A DNA stretch of 64,000 bases. Origin: Anastatus disparis (Eukaryota > Arthropoda > Insecta > Hymenoptera > Eupelmidae). The stretch covers positions 2,327,001-2,391,000 of the forward strand of contig JAFFSR010000031.1 of the NCBI GenBank assembly GCA_017163975.1. The letters are read 5' to 3'. This document shows positions 24,209 to 35,236 of this stretch, piece by piece (the first letter of the stretch is position 1; every line of letters begins with the position of its first letter). Made by a program: the position numbers and the translations under genes. The notes below the pieces were generated by a model, which made no database searches, had not been told where the DNA came from, and worked only from the letters and a program-made list of their open reading frames with translations.

Positions 24209-24501
24209 ATGACTGATCGTAGTATTGATCGACATAAATCAAAACGTATTTATAAATCTGGATTCGAGAAAATTAAGGAAAAGAGAGAGAGACAAATAAA
24301 AGATGAAAAACTTTTATCTCAAACCCGCCGAATGACAGATTTTATAAGTAATAACGAACCTGAAACAAAAACTGAAACACCTAACTTGTCAGATTCAGCA
24401 CATATTCCAAAAAAAAATATTTCTGAACATGTAAGTATAAAACATTTGAAGCTTATTGTAATTTTATAAAAAGACCAATAGGATTAAACATAGCAGTTTG
24501 A

Positions 24502-24535
<34 letters not shown>

Positions 24536-26888
24536 CTCTCTCATTTGCTCTCTCATACGATTTCAAATTCGTATACATTTTTTCAAGGTTGGTCTAGTTG
24601 AGGACGTTAATGAATTAACAAATAAAATCAGTGATGATAAAATAGAAAAAACACCGGATGTTAAGTTTGACATTTCAGAATGGCCTGATAAAATGAGTGA
24701 ACATATAGATTATTGGATTCAAGTAGGAAGTTCACTGATTTGAAATAATGATTCTATTTTATTAGAGGAAAAATCATGCGAGCAAAAGGATGGTAAATTT
24801 ATAAGAAAATGCAAAATTTCTATGTTCGAGAGAAAAGTTAAAAATGGCGATTTAATAAGTCGCTCGTGGTTGTGCTTTTCCCCGATTTCTGGCAAAGTGT
24901 ATTGTTTTCATTGTAAACTATTTAGTAATACTCAAACACAATTTTCACATGATGGATTTTGTGATTGGAAAAATGCTCACAACCGCCTCCTTGAACACGA
25001 AAAATCGAAACATCATTTAGATGCCGTTTATAATTTCACTATAAGAAAATCAGCAATCACATCAGTTGATAATACTATCAAAAAACAAATTGAAGACGAA
25101 AAAAATTATTGGAAAAATATCCTAAAACGAATTATTAGCGTTATTATTTATCTAGTTGAACGAAATTTGCCTTTCAGAGGTGATAATGAAATTTTAGGAA
25201 CATCAAACAATGGTAATTTTCTTGGGATGATTGAATTTCTAGCCCAGTATGACGATTTTATGAAAGCCCACTTACTTAAATATGCTCAACGTGGAAAGGG
25301 GAACACAAGTTATCTTTCTCACCAAATATATGACGAACTTATCGATATAATAAATGAACGCTTATTAAATAAGATCATTGAAAATATTAAAATTTCGAAA
25401 TATTATTCAATTTCAGTTGATTCTACAACTGACATTGGTCACAAAGATCAACTTTGTTTAACTGTTCGTTACATTGAAAAAAATGAACCAGTTGAACGAT
25501 TTTTGATATTCATGTCAAATCAAGGGCATAAAGCTCAAAATATATTTGAAGCTATTACGTCATTTCTTCATCTGCATGATATAAATATTAAAAATTGTCG
25601 TGCCCAGTCATACGACAATGCTTCTGTAATGAGCGGAGAGTATAACGGGCTACAAGCACTTATAAATCGAGAGAATCCTTTGGCTTTGTGGATACCTTGT
25701 TTTGCGCACTCATTGAATTTAGTCGGAACTGCAGCAATGGATTGCTGCTTAGAGGCAAAACAATTCTTTGATTTCTTAGAAAATATTTACAACTTTTTCA
25801 CATCTTCGTCTGAGCGTCATGATATACTGGTAACAGAGTTAAATCTATTATTATCTGACGATAAAAGTCGTATAATAGTACCAAAAAGAATAAGTACGAC
25901 TAGGTGGGAATCTCGAGCTAAAGCTGTCCTCTCGATTTATCATGGTTTCAAAGCGTATAAATCAGTCCTTTTGAAATTATCAGAGAAAAATAATGAAGCA
26001 TATGGGCTTTATAAAATTTTATCTAGATTAGAAACGGGTATATCTATAATTTTTTGGAATACAATTTTATCAAGAGTAAATGCAACTAGTCTCAAACTAC
26101 AAAGTTATGATGCAGATCTGAACACTTCTATTGCGCTGCTAAAATCCTTATGCCAGTTTATTGAATCAATGCGTAATGACTTTCAAAATTACGAGACCTT
26201 AGGCAAATTAAAATCTTGTTGCGACAAATATAAGGAAAGCGAGAAAAGAGCTCGCAAACGAAATGTTCGGCTATATCCTATTGATTATGGCCGATCGCAA
26301 AATGTTAAATTAACAGGATCAGAAAAATTTCGAGTTCAATGTTATCTACCTATTATTGATCAACTAATAACATCATTGACTCAGAGGATCAAAGCATATG
26401 AAGTATCTGAAAGTTATTTTGGGTTTTTGAGGAATTTACATGACTTATCTACAGAAGAAATACAAAAATATTCCTTGAAAGTATTAGAATTTTATAAAGA
26501 TGATTTAGAGGAGAATTTAATTTCTGAACTTATACAATTTAAAGGATTTTCAAAAGAATTTATTCTTGCTGATAATAACAATAAGAAAAAAATATGTTTT
26601 GAAGCTAAAATGTATCAATTGATAATTGAAAAAGATTTACAAGATGTATTTCCAAATACTTGTTTATTATTAAAAATGTATTTAGTCGTTATGACAACTA
26701 ACTGTACTAGCAAGAGATCTTTTTCTAAATTAAAATTAATTTTTAATCGGTTAAGATTTTCAATGACTCAAAATCGATTGAATTGTCTTTCTCTTATGAG
26801 TATAGAAAGTGATTTGTTGAAAGAAATTTCGTATTCTGATATTATTGATGATTTTGCCGAAAAAAAGTCGCGAAAAGTATATATGTAA
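24209..26888 (+). CDS. hAT transposase, ZMYM1-like, two exons, one in-frame TGA
   Basis: Cut-and-paste transposase of the hAT superfamily. Exon 1 (24,209-24,430, ATG to GTAAGT donor) encodes a charged N-terminus. A 157-bp intron with a (TC)n run ends at TTTTTCAAG (24,587), and exon 2 continues in phase 0 to TAA at 26,886-26,888; total about 840 codons. Counting from the Met at 24,822: a TTF-type zinc-finger region (residues 18-65, CFHCKLF...HEKSKHH), first Asp at 200 (SVDSTTDIG), second Asp at 265 (SYDNASVMSG), CxxH at 293-296, and the C-terminal dimerisation region (TSKRSFSKLK, RLNCLSLMSIE) at about 600-670. The only lesion seen is TGA at 24,741-24,743. It could be a true stop, read-through, or lie in a very short alternative intron (GTAGG...TTAG, 43 nt). 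Confidence 0.88.
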
Positions 26889-27174
26889 AAGACAACTAAA
26901 AATAAGGAGTATTACATTTCAAAATACATCTAATTGCACCAAAAATGTAAATTTCATTTTAAGTATATTTATGATTAATAATTTATTTATATGTTATGTA
27001 GTTCATATAATCCAATTATTTATTTAACGTAATAAATAATTATAATTGAAATTTGTAATAATATGTTTTTACTGGAAATCTTAGATACTTTTCAATAAAA
27101 ACGATATCCTTACGTAGGCCCTCACCAAAATTTGCCTACGGCCGCAAATTCGTTAATCCGGCACTGATTACTGT

Positions 27175-28848
27175 AAATTTTCAAATAGCCTCACCGATCA
27201 TTTCTTTAAGATAATCTCATCTAAAGTATGATCACTTTGGGTCTCAATAAACTATTAATTAATAAAATCAGTATTGTGTGTTTATTCAAAATTCATATAA
27301 TTTCAGCTTGAAGAACCGTTCAGCTCTTTATTATTAAAATACTAATTTGCATGAAATCTTAAATTTTTTAAAGTAATTTTATTACAAAATAATAATTAAG
27401 AGAACGAGCAGTCAGATAAAATGCAAAATAGTTATTTTTCTGAAAGAATTTTCAATTTTCTTAAATAATTAATCTCTGTATAACTTAAATTTTAAAACTG
27501 TTTATGTAATTTTTGAAAAATTGAGAATTTTCGCCTTTTGAATTTTGTAACTGTTAAAAAAAAATGTTATTTTTTAAAAATTAATTAAAAAGAATGTTAT
27601 CATTCCCCTATATAACTTTAGAAAATGTCACTTTTTTAACGGACAAAAATAATTCAACCATTCAAAGTTTAGTGAAAATTTTGTTTAGTAAAAACTGAAA
27701 ATTATTACGTTCGTTAAAGAAAATTATCAATTTTTTTATTTTGGAAATTAAAGTTAATGATATTATAAAGATATGATATTTAATAAAAAAAAAGAAAAAG
27801 TCCAATTTTTAAAAATATTAATGATATTTAATATAATTTTTATTGAAAATGCGCTCTAATAAAGTTTAAATTCGTAAAATTATTTATTTTTTCAGGTAAA
27901 TTTATCATTTCACTTATCTAAAATAAAATTAGAATTATTTATATTTATTTTCTATTTTTATTAAATTAGTTGGAAATATCACATATTTATATAAATTTAG
28001 AAAAGGTCCTTTTTTAAGAAACAAAAAATGTTTTATTATTGGCAATTGAGTGAGAATGAAAAAACAACTTAATTTATAATAATTTTTTTTCAATCTTTAA
28101 CATCTTTTATTTATCAGGAAAAAATCATAGAACTAGCTAGGTTTTTATTTCATATTGATGTAAGTTATATATCGATGTAATATTGACATTAAAACTTTTT
28201 TTTTATCCCTATCTGTAAATATATTTTTTTATATTTTTGAAATAAAATAGAATTTATGGTGTTAGATAAATTTTTAATTTTACTTTTTTCCACTATGAAA
28301 ATTGATTATAAAAATATATAATATTTAAAAATAAAACAAAAAAAAACAAAAAAAAAGGCGGAACATCGGGTTTGAACTTGGCAAAATTAGGATAATATCG
28401 AGGTGCGTTAGCACTTAGTGACCACAGCCAACGCATACATTAGTTGAATAGGGTAAAAAGTTACATATGTTCATCGCCCCCAGAAGATTTTATTTATTAT
28501 TATTGATTCGATTATACCTTAACGATTTTTATTATTAAAAAATATATTTATGTTTCAAATAAAAATATGTGATTAATCAACGAATTTTCGGGACGGTTAA
28601 TCACATTTAAATAAAGCTATAACGTGCCGCGGCGAAAAGGAGCTAAAGCGAGTTTGCCGTAAGTTTACCTACGCCACTGGGAGTCGCGTGTTTCGTGTGT
28701 TTATCTCCTCCCCTCTCGCTTGCTTCTCTACGCGCGTATAGACGTGGAGGGGCTTTGCGCGTATAGTTCCAGAATCGCCGCAAGGATCGTCATGATCGAA
28801 TTCGGCACGTTTTATTAACACGGCATTGGCAATCTCTACTTATCTCTG
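27175..28848 (-). repeat. Outer part of the right arm of large foldback copy 1
   Basis: Reverse-complement match to 11,694-13,390, including the Pol III-like module (28,355-28,440) and the GC-richer end block. The outermost about 100 bp (CCGTGTTAATAAAACGTGCC on the minus strand) differ from the left end and equal the left end of copy 2. Confidence 0.85.
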
Positions 28849-28855
28849 CTTTTAA

Positions 28856-29260
28856 GTATAAGTAAAGCAGAAAATGTTATTTCTTGAAAAAAATTTTTTT
28901 GGAGATAACTACTTTTGCAGCTATACGCTTCAATTTACTGGAAAATAAAAAATTTTTGTTAAGAAAGTTTTTGCATCAAAATGTTTAAATTATGCAATAA
29001 CTTTTCTTATTATTTAAGATTTGCTGAATATGATGATATGTTTAATTTATCCGCTTATCGTAGAAAATTCGACTGAATCATCGTTTGAAGTTTGTACTTT
29101 ATAGTACAAACTCTTATAGGATTTTGAATAAAGTTTACAAAATTTGAATATTTTCTATCAGGAAGTAATTTTTTTTTTTTTTTCATTATTATAATATTCA
29201 CGGGCATTACTGCCCTTTTAACACATAGAAAAATTCATTTTAATACAATACAGTTTGACG
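28856..29260. other. AT-rich flank
   Basis: Contains short self-complementary words (TTGAAGTTTGTACTTTATAG, ACAAACTC) and a T run. A few words (CAGCTATACGCTTCAA) mirror 11,515-11,535. No gene seen. Confidence 0.35.
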
Positions 29261-29261
29261 T

Positions 29262-29390
29262 ATTATTTAACGTGGTGTCAGCCCACGGCAAAGACAGCGA
29301 AAAAGCGACCAGACGGGGAATGGATCCTACGCCAACGGGAATACGAGTCACGCGCCTTAGCCACAACTCCACTGAACTCTACAAATAATT
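29262..29390 (-). other. tRNA-like fragment, possible SINE
   Basis: On the minus strand: GTGGAGTTGTGGCTAAGGCG, then GTAGGATCCATTCCCCGTC and a T-rich end. The box A and B layout is tRNA-like, but no full cloverleaf forms. Confidence 0.45.
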
Positions 29391-29572
29391 TGGAAAACAA
29401 TACCCAAATATACAAATAAAAAGAACAAAACTTCCTCTTTCAAATAATATTTCGTAAAATATTCACTACCCTGGAAAATATTGAGATATTATATGTTAAA
29501 GTGATAAACTTCGTTGCACCCAGACGTGTGAAGGGAAGCCATGTTTTTCGTGTGGCTCCAAAAAGACGCGCG

Positions 29573-29738
29573 AATTTAAAAAATATTTCATATTGTCGAG
29601 TTGGCAAAACAAAGATACACATCGTTTTGAGTTTGAAAAAGGAGACACCTCCGTGTTAATATTAAATGAAGATGTCCCATTTTCCAAATTCAAAATTATA
29701 TGTATCTTTGTTCTGCCAACCCGACGATATATATTATT
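29573..29738. repeat. Short inverted repeat
   Basis: CGAGTTGGCAAAACAAAGAT (about 29,598) and ATCTTTGTTCTGCCAACCCG (about 29,703) form arms of about 30 bp. Minus-strand frames of 60-65 codons over it look like chance. Confidence 0.6.
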
Positions 29739-29922
29739 TTATTCAGTATTATTTTATTTCTGATATTTTATTTAGTATTTTTATTTTTTCTATAATTAAT
29801 AATGAATAATGATTAATAATAACATTGATATTAATACTGTTTTTTTAATTATTAATCATAAGATTACTGAGAATAATAATCTCTAACATAACCTCTTCTC
29901 AGACTGTATTTTTCCCAACGCA

Positions 29923-30127
29923 GTGAGCAAAAACCGATTTTCGGTGCCTGTTTTGAGTGAGCAAAATACCACATTCCCTCACCAAGCGAGGAATGTAATA
30001 TTTTGCTCACACAAAACTTATTTTTTAAATAAGTTTTGCGTGAGCCAAATATTACATTCCCCCACTTGGTGAGGAAATGTGGTATTTTGTTCACTCAAAA
30101 CAGGCACCAAAATCGGATTCCGCTCAC
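29923..30127. repeat. Hairpin MITE with about 95-bp arms
   Basis: Starts GTGAGCAAAAACCGATTTTC and ends with the mirror; centre AAAACTTATTTTTTAAATAAG. The arms match with a few substitutions. Another hairpin follows directly. Confidence 0.88.
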
Positions 30128-30153
30128 CTTATTGCTAAAAATTCTATACCCCA

Positions 30154-30252
30154 CTCGTGACAAAATAGGTCATCCACTTGTCTTTTTTGTTACTCTCGCT
30201 ACGCTCGTGTAACAAAACGACTCGTGAGGGAATGACCTATTTTGCTCACTAG
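30154..30252. repeat. Second hairpin next to the first
   Basis: GTGACAAAATAGGTCAT and ATGACCTATTTTGCTCAC are the arms; the tip is GTTACTCTCGCTACGCTCG followed by TGTAAC. It shares the GTGA(G)C-AAAAT end with the hairpin to its left. Confidence 0.8.
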
Positions 30253-30760
30253 TAGAGTAATGTACTATTTTCTCTTCTTAATACTAACGATTTTTTTATA
30301 AATTGGCCTCCTCTAGTTTGCCTGTAAGTATTCCTCCATTAATTTTTCGTTGTTTTTTATGTATCTTGGTTCATTAATTTAGTTTAAATTAGAACAACTA
30401 AATTAAACATAAAATTACGAAAGTTTAGTAGATACCGGTCACAAACGCCGCGTGTAGCAGTATATATATATACATGCATTATACTACGTGATCAAGTTAA
30501 TACCTATTTGTTTCAATTATAAGTACGTAATCTACAACGTATGTATTTCTTTATATTAAAATTGAACAATAAAAATAATTTTTTAATTTTTAAAAATCGA
30601 TACATACATAAATATTAGAAAAAAATTTTTAATGACTTTAACTTTAGCTGTACACGTAAGTGCTCTAACCTGTCTTTTCAGAGCAGTAAAATTGTTTATA
30701 TTTAATCTCAACCAATTGGGGAGGGGAACTTCCTGCGAGCGGGAATGTTTATATATATAT
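30253..30760. other. AT-rich spacer
   Basis: No coding frame. The end (GCGAGCGGGAATGTTTATATA, 30,734-30,755) is similar to 58,852-58,870 (GAGCGGGAATGTATATATC), so the flank is itself a dispersed repeat. Confidence 0.35.
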
Positions 30761-33063
30761 GGGTCAAAATAATACTTTTTTCAAAAAGTGATCGCGCGTG
30801 GGTTACCGATTTTGCTAGCTTTGAGATGTGTTTTAGTATTATTGAAGTTGGAAATCTGTGCAAAATTTCAGCTCTCTAAGTGCAAAACTCTGGCCTTTTA
30901 AAAGTAAAAAATTCTAATTTTGCTTTCTCATTGAGAAGGCATTGTATCAATAAAAAAATTTTTTTCCTATTTTTTCATTAATTTGTACATATTTAGACTC
31001 AGGGAGTCGAAAAAAGTGGTTTCCAGAAAATGTCTGTCTGTGTGTGTGTGTGTGTGCGTGCGTGCGTGTGTGTGTGTGTGTGCGCCAAAATATCTCGAGA
31101 ACTGCTCGATGGATTTGCTTCAAATTTTGCATGCAATGTATTTTTTTGTCTAACTGGGGAGAAGCTATTGAAAATTGATCTTCTTAGTTCAGTTTATTTT
31201 TTAGAGCCATTTTAACAATTTTAAACAAATGTTGATTTTTCATTTTTTTGGTATTTTACGTAAGCTACTCGAAGAATTGTCTTGAAAATTTGTATAGACA
31301 TTATTTTCGACTGCCAAAAGAAGAAAAAGTTTTACTAACTGATTTTCTTAGCGCACTTTTAATTTTAGAGCAATTTGAAAATTTTGAGAAAAAAAAATTT
31401 TTTCATTTTTCTTTTATTATATGAAAAACATTCGATGGATTTGCTCCAAAATTTGTATGCAAGTTATTCGCTATTGTCTGAGGAAAATTAACTTTGAAAA
31501 AGTCATTTCTTTAGCGCAGTTTTAATTTTACAGCATTTAGAAAATGTTTAAAAAAATGTTTATTTTTTATTTTTTTTTATATTACACAAAAACCATTCGT
31601 TAGATTTGCTCTAAAATCAGTATGCAAATTATTCGTTATTGCCTTAATGAAAGAAGCTTTGGAAAACTTATTTTCTTAGCACAGTTTTAATTTAAGAAAA
31701 TTTTGAAAATTTTTTAAAAAAATTTTTCATTTTTCTTGGGTTTTACGTAAACTACTCTAAGAATTTGTTTAAAAATTTGTATAGTAATTATTTGCTACTG
31801 TTAAAATAATAAAAACATTTGAAAACTGATTTTCTTGGATTAATTTTAGAGCATTTTGAAAATTTTTAAAAAAGTTGTTATTTTTTATTATTTTTCTATT
31901 TTACGAAAACCATTCGATTGATTTGCTCCAAAATTTTTATGCAAGTTATTCGCTATTGTCTAAAGGAAATAAGATTTGGAAAACTTGTTTTCTTAGTGCA
32001 GTTTTAATTCAAGAGAATTTTGAAAATTTTGAAAAAATGTTCATTTTTTATTTTTTTTTTATATTACACTAAAACCATTCAATAGATTTGCTATAAAATT
32101 ATTATGAAAATCATTCGTTATTGCCTTAATGAAACAAGCTTTGGAAAACTTATTTTCTTAGCGCAGTTATAATTTTAGAGCATTTTGAAAATTTTGGAAA
32201 AAAATTCTTTTAAATTTTTTTGGATCTTATGTAAACTACTCCAAGAATTTGCTTAAAAATGTGTATAGAAATTATTTGATACTGTTAAAATAATAAAAAC
32301 ATTTGAAAACTGATTTTTTTGGCATACTTCTACATACAATTGGGGTTACGATTGGAAATTTTGTTGTCATCGTTCTTTTAAAGTACAAATTTATGAATAA
32401 ATATTAATGTTAGACAATTTTTTTATATTAAAATCATATTTAAATAAATATAAAAAAATTAATGAAACTCAAAGAGCTCTATGAGAAAGTATTTTGCCAA
32501 AGCACTTGGCAGCGTTTTTCAGCTGTTTTTCACTCTTTTTCAAAATGCTGCCAATATTCGAGTTTTTAACATTTTTTAATTCGGTAGGTTGAATTATTCA
32601 GCTTATAAAAAGAGCTCTAAGAATTGATTTGATGAATTCAATTTTATAAAGAATTGATTTTTTTAAGAGGAATCGAACCCATTTCGCAGGATTGTCAAAA
32701 AATGAGAGGGGAAGACGCTCCGATCATTCAAAGGTACGTGAAATAGCAAAATTACATGTTTTATCCAAAGTGATGCTGTCTGGCTCATAATTTATAAAAT
32801 TGAATTCATCCAATCAATTCTTAGAGCTCTTTTTATAAGCTGAATAATTCAACCTACCGAATTAAAAAATGTTAAAAACTCGAATATTGGCAGCATTTTG
32901 AGAAAGAGTGAAAAACAGCTGAAAAAATAGAATTTTTTTACTTTTAAAAGGCCAGAGTTTTGTAGAGCTGAAGTTTCTCGCAGATTCCCAACTATATTTT
33001 GAAGCCAGCAAAATCGGTGACCCTCGCGCGATCACTTTTAAAAAAAAAGTATTATTTTGACCC
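30761..33063. mobile_element. Foldback element with about 160-bp internal tandem units
   Basis: Ends GGGTCAAAATAATACTTTTT and the mirror ending 33,063; arms about 140-160 bp (to about 30,920 and from about 32,930). Inside are a (TG)n run at 31,031-31,083, then six or seven diverged units of about 160 bp (31,270-32,340), each with TCGATGGATTTGCTCCAAAA-like and CTTAGCGCAGTTTTAATTTT-like words. A nested hairpin follows. The same repeat is at 46,180-47,430 and 59,230-60,640 in reverse. No transposase. Confidence 0.75.
32515..32926. repeat. Nested hairpin, arms about 135 bp
   Basis: Left arm 32,515-32,658 (from CAGCTGTTTTTCACTC) and right arm 32,795-32,926 are near-perfect mirrors. The loop contains GAATCGAACCCATTTCGCAG, a box B-like sequence on the minus strand. 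Confidence 0.85.
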
Positions 33064-33078
33064 ACATATATATAATTC

Positions 33079-33517
33079 ATGTCGTCGTAGGCCGTATTCG
33101 GTGGAATACCTATAGACCACGCTAAATTTGTATAGGCATTGCATACGTTCATGCTAATATCTCGACGATATTCTCTCTGTCAATACTCCCTAAGGGAGTA
33201 TTGACAGCTCTATACTCCCTAAGGGAGTATTGACAGATCGAGATATCACACAGCATGGCCGTATATGACGCGAGTGACATCGATTCGTAGGTTAGTGAAA
33301 ACAAAAGAATGTCGTTAGATATGTCAATGCTCATACAAATTCATATAAAATCTTAACTTTACAGAATGTTTTGTTTAAACAAATTTTCAAAGTTAAACAG
33401 TTAATAAGTAAAATAAATAAGTAAATAATGACATTATTTACTTTTTTTTAATAAAACATATATCATTAATTTTAAAAAATCATTTTTATAGTTCCTCATA
33501 CGGCCTACCAACGACAT
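33079..33517. mobile_element. MITE with ATGTCGT...GTAGGCCGTAT ends
   Basis: ATGTCGTCGTAGGCCGTAT at 33,079 is mirrored by ATACGGCCTACCAACGACAT ending 33,517. Inside are two palindromes in tandem (33,177-33,207 and 33,211-33,236) with core ATACTCCCTAAGGGAGTAT, then CGAGATATC mirrored near 33,160 and 33,238. Confidence 0.75.
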
Positions 33518-33526
33518 AAACTTATC

Positions 33527-33696
33527 TACGTAACTTGGGAGTACGAAGGATTCTGAATCCAGGCTTGACTAAAGTGCTTGTCGCTTGAGCAGCAGTCAGT
33601 CTCGGGCGCGCTTCGCGCGCCCTCGACCAACTGCTACTCAAGCGACAAACACTTTAGTCTCGCCTGTATTCATCCTTCGTACTCCCAAGTTACGTA
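33527..33696. repeat. Hairpin MITE with GC-rich tip
   Basis: TACGTAACTTGGGAGTACGA and its mirror bound arms of about 83 bp; the tip is GGGCGCGCTTCGCGCGCCC. The right end is seen again at about 34,490-34,530 (ATTCATTCTTCGTACGCCCT...GTATATAACTAATATATA), a fragment of a second copy. Confidence 0.88.
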
Positions 33697-34124
33697 TATA
33701 ACTAATATATATATATATATATTCTAGGAGGATACCATCCTACTTACCGTGAGTGGAGAGTTGAAGACTTAGGAAATAACGTAATTAATAAATAAATTTT
33801 TGTAAATAAATATTTTTATTTCTTTTCTTGGCAACAATATCTTTCGCGTAAAGTAAATATTCAATTGACCCAACTAAGTAAAAATTCTATTGTCATAATT
33901 TTTAATTTTCAATAAAAAAAGTTTTTTTAGTTTTAGTAAACATTTTCCGTTTTATATCATGTTTGCTATAAATATATCTTTTAATAAAATAAAAATATTT
34001 TAGAATTTGAAATAATATTAATTTTTTGTTATTTGAATTGATAGTTTACATAATTAAAATAAAATTATTTTGCAATATTTTTTCAATGTAGGGCTATATA
34101 TCCAAATTGCTTTAAAAAACTTAC
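33697..34124. other. AT-rich sequence next to the CD36-type exon, probably intron
   Basis: It lies on the 3' side (minus strand) of the exon donor at 34,124. No further CD36 exon is recognisable in it. Confidence 0.4.
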
Positions 34125-34323
34125 CTAAATAGAAATGTGGGAAACTTAGAAGAACTGGTGAATCATATTGACAACGTGAAGCATTGAAGGTTCCTTCAGG
34201 TGCACAAGGTGGTCCTGAAGGACAAAAACACTGTTGGGAGGGTACTCTTTCAGGTGATGAAAATACATCTGCTGGTGGTACAAACCTGAAGCCAGGTACG
34301 CCGCCGGCAGTTATCACATCTTT
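34125..34323 (-). CDS. Exon of a CD36 / scavenger receptor class B gene
   Basis: CD36-family proteins are two-pass membrane receptors that bind lipids and lipoproteins through a large extracellular domain. This minus-strand exon reads DVITAGGVPGFRFVPPADVF, then CFCPSGPPCAPEGTFNASRC and SPVLLSFPHFYL. That is the conserved Cys-rich stretch and the SFPHF signature of the ectodomain; four Cys and an NAS glycosylation site are visible. The 3' boundary is a good GTAAGT donor (34,119-34,124), phase 1. The 5' boundary is probably the TAG at 34,324-34,326, phase 0, with a weak pyrimidine tract. There is no internal stop. I see no neighbouring exon, so the gene either has large repeat-filled introns or this is a detached fragment. 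It could belong to a croquemort-, emp- or SNMP-like member; I cannot choose. Confidence 0.8.
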
Positions 34324-35236
34324 CTATTTGCACAAATTTATTATTTTATACAATTATTTTCTATTTTTTATTAGTATACATCAATCATCAATACGCTCAA
34401 GTAAAATGTATTCAATTTAGATTTATGATTATCTTCTAATTTTATAATATATACATATAAAAAATCGACAAATATTAGTCTAGCCCATATTCATTCTTCG
34501 TACGCCCTAGTAATGTATATAACTAATATATATATGTACATATATATAGTCCGCTCTCTCAATTATTCCATTTTGCATCTCCGTCACTCTAGGGATCTAC
34601 TTATTGGAGTAGAAAAAGGAAGAGAGAGCTGACTGTATAATATTATATTTGCAATATTTACGTACTAATTAAATTTTTAAGTTTTTAAATTAATCATTCC
34701 GAAAATTTAAATTACAAATACTATTTACATGAAATTGAAAAAAAAATTATATTTTCTAAATACATTTATCAAGTCCTGACAGGATGCATTTTGTCACGTT
34801 TTTCCAGCTAGCCAGGGTTCCACAAAGACGGTCTCAGAAAAATAATTAGCGATATAAAATTTTATGAGCTTTTTGAATCTATTCAAATCAACATTTTCTG
34901 GTGGAAATCAATGAGTCCTAAAGTCAAAAAGAGAATTATTTGCGAATCTGAATAGTTTTTCATGAATAGAATTCAAATTTTGAGGTTTCCAAGCTCAACA
35001 AGTGGTCAATTTTTGTTATAAACAATTTAATTATTTATAAAGTTGTTGAAAATTAATTATTGTAAATTCAGAGATATTTTTTAAAACAAATTTGTTCTAT
35101 ATAACATCAATATCTGATCAATTTCGAATTTTTACGGGAAGTTTTTTACTTGTAAATCGCATTTCATGTTTATGTATAAAAGAATACTCTCCCCTCACAT
35201 GGAACACTTACTATAAACATTATATCTCTAGTATTA
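34324..35236. other. AT-rich sequence upstream of the CD36-type exon
   Basis: Holds a fragment of the hairpin family (about 34,484-34,530) and a short inverted repeat AGTCCGCTCTCTC (34,549) / GAGAGAGCTGACT (34,623). The remainder has no recognisable gene. Confidence 0.4.

Larger units (their letters stand above)
23478..27166 (+). mobile_element. Nearly intact hAT transposon, 3,689 bp
   Basis: The 14-bp terminal inverted repeats are perfect (CAGTGCCGGATTAA and its reverse complement), flanked by a perfect 8-bp duplication ATTACTGT (23,470-23,477 and 27,167-27,174). It sits in the right arm of large foldback copy 1; the other arms show the uninterrupted site with a single ATTACTGT. The transposase gene fills most of it. 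Perfect ends and duplication suggest a recent insertion. Confidence 0.95.
11694..28848 (+). mobile_element. Large foldback transposon, copy 1 (Galileo-like, P superfamily suspected)
   Basis: The element runs from CAGAGATTAGTAGAGATTGC to the mirror CTCTACTTATCTCTG and is flanked by the 7-bp duplication CTTTTAA (11,687-11,693 and 28,849-28,855). Arms of about 1.9 kb (11,694-13,616 and 23,258-28,848 without the hAT insert) are inverted repeats of each other. They contain a short Pol III-like block and AT-rich DNA. No transposase frame is present apart from the hAT insert. A 7-bp duplication with very long terminal repeats is the pattern known for Galileo in Drosophila (P superfamily); the link is inference. 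Confidence 0.8.

Noticed and set aside
24498..24743. Separate gene starting with poly-Leu/Ser
   Set aside because: The N-terminal part is the (TC)n tract of the hAT intron; the real coding part is exon 2 from 24,588.
34184..34420. Plus-strand frame over the CD36-type exon
   Set aside because: It is the antisense shadow of the minus-strand exon, which has the family signature.
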